Positions 1 through 6,171 of a DNA stretch of 8,577 nt are shown piece after piece (position 1 is the stretch's first letter; each line of letters opens with the position of its first letter). The notes below the pieces were generated by a model. The model worked only from the letters and a program-made list of their open reading frames with translations. It ran no database searches and was not told the DNA's origin. The DNA is from Angelakisella sp. Lineage in GTDB: Bacteria > Bacillota > Clostridia > Oscillospirales > Ruminococcaceae. The DNA is taken from positions 1-8,577 of the forward strand of contig JAHHTR010000090.1 of the NCBI GenBank assembly GCA_020024515.1, written 5' to 3'. Made by a program: the position numbers and the translations under genes.

Positions 1-405
1 GCTGATGGTGCATTTGTTTTAAGTAAAAAGAAACGCACCGATAATCAAGCTGTAATGGATATTACAGGTAGAGATCAGCAAGACCAAAGAATCAACCTTA
101 TTCGTGATATGGATCGTTTGGTTTGGAATTTGGAAAGTGTTGAAACTGAACTTTGGAAAGAACCACCTGAGCCGATACTTGAAAAAATTTCACAAGTTCT
201 TTCTTCGGTTGGTAATGCGTGGTCTGGTAGTCCTACTGATCTCGTAGAATTGTTAGCCTTGGATATTAAGCCAAATGCTTTGACACTAAAGTTAAATATT
301 AATGCTGGGCGTTTGTATAACGAATACGGCATTCGTTATGAAAACAAACGCTGTCACGATGGAAGAAAGGTTACTTTAACTTATGAGCAGCGTGACGATA
401 TGTGA
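1..405 (+). CDS. RepA-like AAA/RecA-fold ATPase, C-terminal part (5' truncated by window edge)
   Basis: The reading frame is open from base 1 (reading A-D-G-A-F-V-L-S-K-K-K-R) to TGA at 403-405, so the true start lies upstream; the ATG at 55 is internal. The visible part starts in the last strands of a RecA-like core. The pattern 'DGAFVLSKKKRTD', then 'ITGRDQQDQRINL' and 'LVWNLE', resembles the end of the RepA/DnaB-type ATPase domain, in which a basic stretch precedes a 'TGRD' strand. A winged-helix-like tail of about 80 residues follows. Such ATPases usually sit just before MobV relaxase genes in small mobilizable elements of Firmicutes and probably act in replication or strand unwinding. 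The Walker motifs would be upstream and are not visible, so the call rests on the C-terminal pattern and on context. Confidence 0.6.
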   Translation, partial: ADGAFVLSKKKRTDNQAVMDITGRDQQDQRINLIRDMDRLVWNLESVETELWKEPPEPILEKISQVLSSVGNAWSGSPTDLVELLALDIKPNALTLKLNINAGRLYNEYGIRYENKRCHDGRKVTLTYEQRDDM

Positions 406-500
406 CGGTCGTGACGATGTTTTTGAGAGTAGGTGCGGTGCCTTAAACACCGTCACCATCGACACAGAGCGACACGGATAAAGTTTAGAGGAGTGTGTGC
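392..500. repeat. GTGACG iterons and inverted repeat; candidate oriT left part
   Basis: Three direct copies of an octamer lie in a row: GTGACGAT at 392-399, GTGACGGT at 402-409 and GTGACGAT at 411-418. The first overlaps the 3' end of the ATPase gene. An inverted copy, ACCGTCAC, lies at 449-456. A small hairpin, CGGTG 436-440 with CACCG 448-452, shares bases with it. Next comes ATAAAGTTTAGAGGAGTGTG (478-497), which loosely resembles the ATAAAGTATAGTGTG nick region of pMV158-type MobV origins. Position directly upstream of a MobV gene fits an origin of transfer. The nick site itself is an inference. Confidence 0.45.
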
Positions 501-622
501 AGAGAGTACCTTTTCAAAGGTAGCTCTTTGCCCTTCGGAGAACGCAAAACCTGTTAGCAGGTTGCATTTTTGATAGGCTCGCCTGTCGAAAGTGCTTTTG
601 CGTTACTCTTGACAAGAGTAAC
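501..622 (+). promoter_or_regulatory. Strongly structured leader / oriT region upstream of mobV
   Basis: Dense nested dyads are visible. Hairpin 1 pairs TACCTTT 507-513 with AAAGGTA 516-522. A 9-bp perfect stem pairs AACGCAAAA 541-549 with TTTTGCGTT 596-604. It encloses hairpin 2 (AACCTG 548-553 / CAGGTT 558-563, loop TTAG) and hairpin 3 (564-578 / 581-595, fifteen pairs of which three are G-T). Together these form a three-way junction. Hairpin 4 is GTTACTCTTG 602-611 / CAAGAGTAAC 613-622. A competing stem, TTTGC 527-531 with GCAAA 544-548, would exclude the 9-bp stem. No T-run follows, so this is not a simple terminator. The G-T pairs favour an RNA fold, while the position also suits a relaxase-recognised oriT. 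Both readings remain open. Confidence 0.5.
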
Positions 623-663
623 AGAACCGAGAAAGTGATTATAAACGAAAGGAGAAAACAGAT

Positions 664-1842
664 ATGCAAAGAACAATCAGTGCAATGGTTGGCAAAGGCT
701 CTGTAAATCATAATAGTCGAAAGTTCAAGGCTGAAAACGTAGACGGAAATCGCACACATCTTAACATAGATTATTGTAACGAAAGCATTCAAAAAGTCTA
801 TCATAATTTATTCGATGAAGCTCTGCAAGAATACAATGATAAGCAAATAAGGGAAGATAGAAAGATTGCAAACTATTATGAAAAAATCAGAAACTCAAAG
901 CAAGAAAAAACATTTCACGAACTGATTTTGCAGATTGGTGATAAAGAAAATATGGGTGCTGAAAGTGAAAATGGAACACTCGCAAGGCAGATTTTGGATG
1001 AATATTACCGTGGCTTTCAAGAGCGAAATCCTCAACTAAAAGTGTTCTCAGCACATCTGCATATGGATGAAGCTACACCTCATATTCATATTGATTTTGT
1101 CCCTTTTACAACCGGAAGTAAGCGAGGACTCTCCACAAGAGTGTCATTAAAACAGGCTCTTGTAGCACAAGGATTTAAAGGTGGATCTCGTGGTGATACA
1201 GAATGGAATCAATGGGTAAGTGCAGAGAAATCTGCTCTCGCATTTGTAATGGAACGCTATGGTGTGGAGTGGAAACACAAAGGAACGCACGAAAAACATC
1301 TCTCTGTTCTTGATTATAAAAAGCAAGAAAGAGAAAAAGAAGTGACAAAGTTGGGAGACGAAATCAGCAAGCAAGAGGATAAATTAGAGTTTGTTAATGC
1401 TCAAATAGACAACCTGCTTGATTGCGAGAAATCACTTCAAAATGTGAAAGAAAACTTTGATGAAGATCCACAATATCAGCTGCCAGAGCCTCCTGCTCTA
1501 ATGAGTGCAAAAACCTATAAAACAAAAATTGCCCAGCCTATAATCAATGCTTTGAAAGAGTTGGTACAAGGTGTTATAGTCAAATATTTTGAAATGAAAA
1601 GTACGTTGGCACAATGGCGTCAAGCAAATCAAAGCCTTTACGATGAGAATATAAGGCTATCTGAAAGAGTGAAAAGTTTAGAAGTTGTTAACTCATCACA
1701 AAAGGCAGAATTACAAGATTATAAGCTCTTGCGAAAGGTTTTTGGATACAAACAGGTTGATGAAATGCTGAACCAGGCAAAGGAAATTACACAGTCTAAA
1801 AAGCATAATACACGCTTTAAAAATTATAAAGATGAAAGGTAG
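664..1842 (+). CDS. mobV: MobV-family relaxase (Pre/Mob plasmid recombination protein)
   Basis: The 392-residue product should nick one strand at oriT and pilot it into a recipient, using transfer machinery supplied by a co-resident conjugative element. The N-terminal half is the MOBV catalytic domain. 'NHNSR' at residues 15-19 is the conserved first motif. Residues 131-142 carry the three-histidine metal motif (HLHMDEATPHIH), with H133, H140 and H142 as likely ligands. From about residue 215 to the end the protein is rich in charged, coiled-coil-like helices, as usual in this family and probably for dimerisation. The length is normal for MobV. The ATG is preceded by AAAGGAG at 648-654, nine bases upstream. 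It sits downstream of a structured leader, and the next gene starts 9 bases after its stop, so the two are probably one operon. Confidence 0.92.
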   Translation: MQRTISAMVGKGSVNHNSRKFKAENVDGNRTHLNIDYCNESIQKVYHNLFDEALQEYNDKQIREDRKIANYYEKIRNSKQEKTFHELILQIGDKENMGAESENGTLARQILDEYYRGFQERNPQLKVFSAHLHMDEATPHIHIDFVPFTTGSKRGLSTRVSLKQALVAQGFKGGSRGDTEWNQWVSAEKSALAFVMERYGVEWKHKGTHEKHLSVLDYKKQEREKEVTKLGDEISKQEDKLEFVNAQIDNLLDCEKSLQNVKENFDEDPQYQLPEPPALMSAKTYKTKIAQPIINALKELVQGVIVKYFEMKSTLAQWRQANQSLYDENIRLSERVKSLEVVNSSQKAELQDYKLLRKVFGYKQVDEMLNQAKEITQSKKHNTRFKNYKDER

Positions 1843-1851
1843 GAACAAACA

Positions 1852-2229
1852 ATGGAAAACAGAATTTATAATGAAAATAACGGTCTATGGTATGAAAAGC
1901 AGGGTGATTATTATCTCCCTTGCCTCGAACTTCCTGAGCAAGAAGATGTAGAAATTGGTGTCTGGGGTGAGAGACACAGACAGTATTTGTTAGCACATCA
2001 TAAGGTCAAATACTACAATATGCTTTCAAACTGTACCCTCTGCTCTCACCTTGCAGAGGTAGAAAAGAGAGCTGCCAAAATGTTTGATAACATCGTAAAA
2101 GAACTTGCCGAAAAAGAAAATATCACCGAAAAACTTAAGGCAAACGATATGATGTTATGGGTACAAAAGATGAACAATATCCGTAATAGAGCAAAGGAAA
2201 TTGTGAATGATGAAGTAATATTCGTTTAA
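1852..2229 (+). CDS. tnpV: TnpV family transposon-encoded protein
   Basis: This 125-residue protein matches the TnpV family pattern known from Tn4451/Tn4453-like clostridial elements. It has an N-terminal 'GLWYEKQGDYYLPCLELPE', then 'GVWGERHRQYLLAHHKVKY' near residues 37-55, and a C-terminal 'MNNIRNRAKEIVNDE' segment near residues 107-121. Its biochemical role is not established; it is a marker of mobilizable elements rather than a proven transposase. A Shine-Dalgarno stretch, AGGTAGGA at 1838-1845, overlaps the stop codon of the relaxase gene, which supports co-transcription and coupled translation with mobV. The gene ends eight bases before a strong terminator. The family call is confident; the function is not. 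Confidence 0.85.
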   Translation: MENRIYNENNGLWYEKQGDYYLPCLELPEQEDVEIGVWGERHRQYLLAHHKVKYYNMLSNCTLCSHLAEVEKRAAKMFDNIVKELAEKENITEKLKANDMMLWVQKMNNIRNRAKEIVNDEVIFV

Positions 2230-2236
2230 TGTTATC

Positions 2237-2274
2237 GGGAGATAGTATTGCAAAATAGTATCTCCCATTTTTAT
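2237..2274 (+). terminator. Rho-independent terminator of the mobV-tnpV operon
   Basis: GGGAGATA (2237-2244) pairs with TATCTCCC (2259-2266). After a G-G mismatch, TATT (2246-2249) pairs with AATA (2254-2257), capped by a GCAA loop of the GNRA type. The run ATTTTTAT follows at 2267-2274. This is a textbook intrinsic terminator and separates the mobility module from the R-M operon. Confidence 0.88.
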
Positions 2275-2298
2275 AGTCGCAAAAAATTATAAAATGAT

Positions 2299-2352
2299 AT
2301 TGCTATTATTCTAGATTTAGAATATAATAATACACATAAAACTTATAGCAAT
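2299..2352. repeat. Inverted repeat ATTGCTAT / ATAGCAAT flanking the promoter
   Basis: ATTGCTAT at 2299-2306 covers the -35 box. Its exact reverse complement, ATAGCAAT, is at 2345-2352 in the leader, about 11 bases upstream of the Shine-Dalgarno. ATGATAT also occurs directly at 2294-2300 and 2351-2357. The copies could be a second pair of operator half-sites or chance in AT-rich DNA. Confidence 0.35.
2300..2328 (+). promoter_or_regulatory. Promoter of the R-M operon with an embedded operator-like dyad
   Basis: TTGCTA (2300-2305), a 17-base spacer and a perfect TATAAT (2323-2328) form a good sigma-A-type promoter about 50 bases before the methyltransferase ATG. Inside it is an inverted repeat, TATTCTA (2307-2313) / TAGAATA (2318-2324), with a GATT centre, covering the spacer and the start of the -10 box. 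A protein bound there would block RNA polymerase. The N-terminal helix-turn-helix of the downstream methyltransferase is the obvious candidate, by analogy with self-repressing methyltransferases such as M.EcoRII and M.SsoII. That link is inference. Confidence 0.7.
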
Positions 2353-2376
2353 GATATAGAAAGAGAGGAACACTTA

Positions 2377-3447
2377 ATGGAATTTATGTCTGCTAAAGAA
2401 GCTGCTGATAAATGGGGAATTTCTCAAAGACGAGTAGCTGTTCTTTGTTCCGAAAACAGAATTGCCGATGCAACTATGGTAGGCAATATGTGGATTATAT
2501 CGAGTAATGCTGAAAAGCCTATTGATGCAAGAATTTTAAGATATATAGAAACACAAGGCAAAGCTGTAAAACCTTTCTTAAAGTGGGCAGGTGGTAAAGG
2601 TCAACTGCTCAAAGAAATTGGAAAATATTATCCATTTGAAAATGGTGAATTTACTAAATATGCAGAACCATTTGTTGGCGGTGGAGCTGTCCTATTTGAT
2701 ATTTTAAGTAAATATGATTTGAAAGAAATCTATATAAGTGATATTAACGCAGAGCTTATTAACACTTATCGTATTATACGTGATGATATAGATGAAATTA
2801 TTGAATTACTTGCAAAGTATCAAAGTGAATATATACCTTTTGATAAAGAAGAACGCAAAAATTATTATATGGCAAAAAGAACTCGTTTTAACGACTTAAA
2901 AGTCAATGGAGATGAAACTATCAATATTGAAAAAGCAGCATTGATGATTTTTCTTAATAAGACTTGCTTTAACGGACTTTATCGTGTTAATAAAAAAGGA
3001 TTGTTTAATGTTCCGATGGGTGCATATAAAAATCCGATGATTTGTGACGAAATTAATCTTCGTGCGGTATCAAAAAAATTGCAGAATGTTACAATCGTTT
3101 GTGGTGATTACAGAAAATCTGTAGATTTTATAGATAACAAGACATTTGTTTATTTTGATCCTCCGTACAGACCGATAACTGATACTGCAAGTTTTACTGC
3201 TTATACCGAGAACTTATTTAATGATGACGAACAAATTGAACTTGCAAAATTCGTTGAACTTATACATAAAAAAGGTGCAAAAGTTGTTGTTAGTAATTCT
3301 GATCCAAAGAATTCAAATACGGATGATAATTTCTTTGACGATATCTATTCTTCACATAAAATCAAAAGAGTTGAAGCTACTCGTATGATTAACTGCAATA
3401 GCGAAGCAAGAGGCAAAATCAAGGAATTGTTAATTTCAAATTTTTAG
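2377..3447 (+). CDS. dam: Dam-family GATC DNA adenine-N6 methyltransferase with N-terminal HTH (M1.DpnII type)
   Basis: The 356-residue product transfers a methyl group from S-adenosylmethionine to adenine, predicted at GATC, protecting DNA from the partner nuclease. Residues 4-50 look like a small helix-turn-helix domain ('SAKEAADKWGISQRRV'), which the core enzyme does not need. The catalytic part shows the alpha-class order: FLKWAGGK at 67-74 (motif X), EPFVGGG at 97-103 (motif I, SAM binding), an acidic D122 after strand 2, the target-recognition region around 194-215 with 'GLFNVPMG', DPPY at 261-264 (motif IV, catalytic) and 'VSNSD' at 305-309. The start at 2377 is favoured over ATG 2386 because AGAGGA lies at 2364-2369, seven bases upstream. 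It is the first gene of the operon and appears intact. Specificity is inferred from the family and the adjoining DpnII-like gene. Confidence 0.93.
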   Translation: MEFMSAKEAADKWGISQRRVAVLCSENRIADATMVGNMWIISSNAEKPIDARILRYIETQGKAVKPFLKWAGGKGQLLKEIGKYYPFENGEFTKYAEPFVGGGAVLFDILSKYDLKEIYISDINAELINTYRIIRDDIDEIIELLAKYQSEYIPFDKEERKNYYMAKRTRFNDLKVNGDETINIEKAALMIFLNKTCFNGLYRVNKKGLFNVPMGAYKNPMICDEINLRAVSKKLQNVTIVCGDYRKSVDFIDNKTFVYFDPPYRPITDTASFTAYTENLFNDDEQIELAKFVELIHKKGAKVVVSNSDPKNSNTDDNFFDDIYSSHKIKRVEATRMINCNSEARGKIKELLISNF

Positions 3448-3457
3448 GAGGTCAAAT

Positions 3458-3637
3458 ATGCCGTACGGAGATTATGCACAATGCCCATGCTGTGGAAAAA
3501 CGGCTTATGGCAAGGATGAAATTGAACGAGAGTTTGGATATAGAAATATGGGTGATGGTCGATATATTCCTCAATCATATTGCCGAGAATGTCGCTCAGC
3601 ACATTGCGAGGCGGGAAAACCTTGCAAAGTAAAGTAG
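3458..3637 (+). CDS. Small zinc-ribbon protein (59 residues)
   Basis: The reading frame begins at ATG 3458 and ends at TAG 3635-3637. A perfect AGGAGG at 3446-3451 overlaps the stop of the methyltransferase gene, so translation is likely coupled. The protein reads MPYGDYAQCPCCGK at its start and YCRECRSAHC near residues 41-50. C9/C12 and C42/C45 form two CxxC knuckles about 30 residues apart, the layout of a zinc ribbon. C11, H49, C50 and C56 are extra possible ligands. The role is unknown. Its place between the methyltransferase and nuclease genes suggests a DNA- or protein-binding accessory of the R-M system, which is inference. The alternative frame across this stretch (ATG 3580) is an upstream extension of the nuclease frame and not needed. 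Confidence 0.75.
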   Translation: MPYGDYAQCPCCGKTAYGKDEIEREFGYRNMGDGRYIPQSYCRECRSAHCEAGKPCKVK

Positions 3638-3651
3638 GAGGAACAGAATAT

Positions 3652-4515
3652 ATGACAACAAGAGATTTTAATATCTGGTTATCAGGATTTCGTGACAGCA
3701 TTGCAGACTATGGTTATTATATAGATTTTGAGAAAGTACATAGAAATGTAGATAACATCAAAGTTGAACTTAATATCTTAAATTCGCTTATTGGTTCAAA
3801 AAATATTGAAAATGATTTTGAGAGCTTAATAAAAAAATATCCTGAGGTATTAAAGTGCATTCCTTTGCTTTTAGCGGTTAGGACAACTGAAATATATGCA
3901 ATAGATGAAGATGGAGGTTTTACATATAATTTTAAAAATATGAATCTTACTCCAGATCAATATAAAGTATTTATGCGAAAAACAGGATTATTTGATTTAT
4001 TAGAAAATCATATTATAAATAATCTTGTTGATTATGCAACTGGTGTTGAAACAGGTCTTGACTCCAACGGGAGAAAAAATCGTGGTGGTCACCTTATGTA
4101 AGATTTAGTGGAATCGTTTATAAAAAAAGCTGGCTTTGTTAAAAATGTTTCTTATTTTAAAGAAATGTATATACACGAAATTACTGAAAAATGGAATATT
4201 GATTTATCTGCCATTTCTAATCAAGGAAAAATGGAAAAGAGATTCGATTTTGTAATTAAAACATCATCTATGATTTATGGAATAGAAACTAACTTTTATG
4301 GCAGTGGTGGAAGTAAATTAAATGAAACTGCTCGAAGCTATAAGACACTTTCAAACGAAGCGGATACAATTGATGGGTTTACTTTTGTTTGGTTTACTGA
4401 CGGAAAAGGTTGGACAAGTGCTCGCCATAATCTTGAAGAAACATTTGACGTTATGGAACACATTTATAACATTAAAGATATGGAGGATGGAGTTATTAGC
4501 GAGGTGTGTAAGTAA
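3652..4515 (+). pseudogene. dpnB: DpnII/MboI-type restriction endonuclease, interrupted by an in-frame TAA
   Basis: The intact enzyme would cut unmethylated GATC. The first part (3652-4101, 149 codons from an ATG with AGGAGG at 3636-3641) ends in 'GLDSNGRKNRGGHLM', followed by TAA at 4099-4101. The same frame then continues without a shift, 'DLVESFIKKAGF', to TAA at 4513-4515. Read through, the product is about 287 residues, close to the length of DpnII. 'LNILNSLIGSKNI', 'LVDYATGVE' and 'GSKLNETARSYK' are near-exact DpnII family segments. At the stop, DpnII has Glu as I recall its sequence, so GAA to TAA is the simplest change. The likely catalytic acids (D in 'RFDFVIK', E in 'GIETNF', about residues 199 and 212) lie after the stop, so the first fragment cannot cut. 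A GTG at 4108 could start the second fragment, but no clear Shine-Dalgarno precedes it. Probably non-functional unless the fragments complement or the stop is a sequence error. Confidence 0.9.
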
Positions 4516-5261
4516 TGCAAAAGAAAATAACAAAATGGGAGCCTGAAGATTTTGAACTTGAAATGATTACACATTGGTCTTTTCCAAAACGTGGAGATTG
4601 GGCTACTCACGATGCAAAATGGCGTGGAAATTGGTCGCCGTATATACCAAGAAATATAATTCTTCGTTATTCAAAAGAAAATGATTTGGTTCTTGACCAA
4701 TTTGCAGGTGGTGGAACTACGCTCGTAGAAGCAAAACTACTTAACCGTAACATTATTGGCGTTGATGTAAACGATGTAGCACTTGACCGTTGCAGAGAAA
4801 AAATTGATTTTGAACACGAAGGAGCAAATGGTCAGGTATATATTCATAAAGGCGATGCAAGAAATTTAGATTTCATAGAAGATGATAGTATAGATCTTAT
4901 CTGTACGCATCCGCCTTATGCCGACATTATTAAATATAGCGAGGATATAGATGATGATTTATCGCACCTAAAAATTCCTATGTTTTTAGAACAAATGAAA
5001 ACGGTAGCTGATGAGAGCTACCGAGTTTTGAAAAAAAATAAGTTTTGTGCTGTTCTAATGGGTGATACAAGACAAAAAGGATGTATGCATCCATTATCTT
5101 TTGAAGTTATGAAATTATTTCAAGATGCTGGTTTCACATTAAAAGAAATTATCATTAAAGAGCAACATAATTGCAGAGCAACCGGTTATTGGAAAACCAA
5201 TAGTATAAAGTATAACTTTTTGTTAATTGCTCACGAATATTTGTTTGTATTTAGAAAATAG
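4515..5261 (+). CDS. Second DNA methyltransferase of the DpnII-type operon (THPPY class)
   Basis: The 248-residue product is an S-adenosylmethionine-dependent DNA amino-methyltransferase (N6-adenine or N4-cytosine). Residues 38-52 read 'RGNWSPYIPRNIILR'. Motif I is 'DQFAGGGTT' at 61-69, with an acidic D84 after strand 2. The catalytic motif is THPPY at 131-135, with Thr-His in place of the usual Asp. The C-terminus 'KYNFLLIAHEYLFVF' is typical of this family. Motif I precedes the PPY motif, opposite to DpnA, so this is not a DpnA orthologue although it occupies the same place in the operon. Its ATG overlaps the stop of the nuclease gene by one base (TAATG), with GAGGTG at 4501-4506 as ribosome site, so translation is coupled. 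If the coupling depends on upstream translation, the second nuclease fragment may still be translated. Specificity cannot be read from sequence. Confidence 0.85.
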   Translation: MQKKITKWEPEDFELEMITHWSFPKRGDWATHDAKWRGNWSPYIPRNIILRYSKENDLVLDQFAGGGTTLVEAKLLNRNIIGVDVNDVALDRCREKIDFEHEGANGQVYIHKGDARNLDFIEDDSIDLICTHPPYADIIKYSEDIDDDLSHLKIPMFLEQMKTVADESYRVLKKNKFCAVLMGDTRQKGCMHPLSFEVMKLFQDAGFTLKEIIIKEQHNCRATGYWKTNSIKYNFLLIAHEYLFVFRK

Positions 5262-5264
5262 TTG

Positions 5265-5801
5265 TTACACCAATCCATTATCTCTGAGACCTTCAAAAAG
5301 CATACGTCGTCCAGAGTAATTCCAATAAGTGCAATCTTGTTCCATAAATAGCCATTTAATAGCCAAGAGAATAATTTGAATAGGATGCTGATTTCCCTCA
5401 TAGTCTATGAAATAAGCGTTGATATGTGTTAAATCACTCTCATCACAATTGTAAATAGCAACAATCGCGTCCTTTACTGCATTATATTCTTCAGGACATT
5501 CATTTTGACAGCAAAATAAAGCGTTAAAAATATCTTGATGACTGGGATTACTGTATCTCCTATTTTTCTTAAAATACATTCCTTGTATGTTGACAGTGAA
5601 ATCAAACCCTTTATTAAGTTGTGTTGGAAGTTTTAGAAAAATACCATATTCATTATAAGTTTCTACATTATACTGATATCGGGAAGTATCTTCTCCTCTC
5701 CCAGTACCAGCTACTTCGTTGAGAAAACAAGTAATAAGTGACTGACGTTTTTGGATTCGATTTCCCGACGGTAATCTGTACTCTATAATATGTAATGCCA
5801 T
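5265..5801 (-). CDS. Uncharacterised 178-residue protein paired with the XRE regulator
   Basis: I do not recognise this family. The protein is soluble-looking, with no signal peptide or clear membrane segment. It has a basic N-terminus ('PSGNRIQKRQ', 11-20), a central 'YNEYGIFLKLPTQLNKGFDF' (49-68), a Cys-bearing stretch (C97, C98, C102) and an aromatic C-terminus ('QDCTYWNYSGRRML', 155-168). No convincing PD-(D/E)xK, HNH or PLD nuclease motif is visible. Its start follows the regulator's stop by two bases, and the GGAGG ribosome site lies inside the regulator's last codons, so the two are translationally coupled. In controller-type R-M systems the gene after the controller is often the nuclease, but here that is only a hypothesis. 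It ends 3 bases from the convergent methyltransferase gene. Confidence 0.75.
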   Translation of the reverse strand: MALHIIEYRLPSGNRIQKRQSLITCFLNEVAGTGRGEDTSRYQYNVETYNEYGIFLKLPTQLNKGFDFTVNIQGMYFKKNRRYSNPSHQDIFNALFCCQNECPEEYNAVKDAIVAIYNCDESDLTHINAYFIDYEGNQHPIQIILLAIKWLFMEQDCTYWNYSGRRMLFEGLRDNGLV

Positions 5802-5803
5802 TT

Positions 5804-6013
5804 TTATACCTCCAAAAATAATTTGTATGTTTCAATTTCTAGTGCATCGGCTATTCGTTGAATATTTTCTAAAGATATACTTCTGCGATAACATTCAATA
5901 GCACTTATATATGTTCGATGTAAGCCGCACTTGTCAGCAAATGCTTCTTGGGAGAGTCCCATTGCTGTACGATATTTTTTAAGATTATCACCAAATACTT
6001 TTACAATATCCAT
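5804..6013 (-). CDS. XRE-family regulator resembling R-M controller (C) proteins
   Basis: This 69-residue protein is a single helix-turn-helix domain. 'NLKKYRTAMGLSQEAFADKC' (10-29), then 'GLHRTYISAIE' (30-40), then 'SLENIQRIADALEIE' (47-61) follow the classic XRE pattern. The 'HRTYISAIE' recognition helix and short length are typical of C proteins, which time nuclease expression in type II R-M systems. It should bind DNA as a dimer. The ATG at 6013 has GGAGG at 6027-6023, nine bases upstream. It is transcribed away from the YaaC-like gene and co-transcribed with the 178-residue gene. Its natural targets are probably the inverted repeats in the adjoining divergent region. Whether it controls the GATC operon, the unknown partner, or the divergent genes is not settled. 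Confidence 0.88.
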   Translation of the reverse strand: MDIVKVFGDNLKKYRTAMGLSQEAFADKCGLHRTYISAIECYRRSISLENIQRIADALEIETYKLFLEV

Positions 6014-6026
6014 AGTTGAAAACCTC

Positions 6027-6065
6027 CATTATTTAAAGTATAATAATGAATACAAAAAGTCTACA
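6027..6065 (-). promoter_or_regulatory. Candidate promoter/operator of the XRE operon
   Basis: On the minus strand TATACT (6042-6037) is a 5/6 match to a -10 box; the matching -35 (TGTAGA, 6065-6060, spacer 17) is weak. CATTATT (6027-6033) and AATAATG (6042-6048) are perfect inverted repeats eight bases apart that surround the -10 box. This is where a controller protein would bind to repress or activate its own operon. Confidence 0.4.
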
Positions 6066-6170
6066 TACAATAAGTAACAATATTTTGGATAAATGAGAAG
6101 CATTATTCAAAGAAAAAGTGCTTTTATATAAACTTGATATATCGAAGATTATATAAATATCTTATGTAGA
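6060..6170. repeat. TCTACATA / TATGTAGA inverted copies in the divergent region
   Basis: TCTACATA at 6060-6067 overlaps the possible -35 box of the XRE operon. Its exact reverse complement, TATGTAGA at 6163-6170, ends one base before the ATG of the YaaC-like gene. Apart from these, the 158-base region between the two start codons holds AT-rich DNA with no gene. The pair could be operator sites tying both directions to one regulator. Confidence 0.35.
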
Positions 6171-6171
6171 T

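Noticed and set aside
613..640. Intrinsic terminator after the 602-622 hairpin
   Set aside because: No T-run follows the stem; the next bases are AGAACCGAGAAAG.
514..804. Minus-strand reading frame of 96 codons
   Set aside because: It overlaps the structured leader and the relaxase 5' end, has low-complexity hydrophobic content and no ribosome-site support; a shadow of the real gene.
3580..3651. Start of the nuclease at ATG 3580
   Set aside because: It lies inside the zinc-ribbon gene and has no ribosome site; DpnII similarity and AGGAGG both point to ATG 3652.
3652..4515. TAA read as a sense codon in this organism
   Set aside because: tnpV, the XRE gene, the 178-residue gene and others all end at TAA at family-appropriate lengths.
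4322..4546. Plus-strand 74-codon frame over the nuclease 3' end
   Set aside because: Alternate frame of clear DpnII-family coding sequence.
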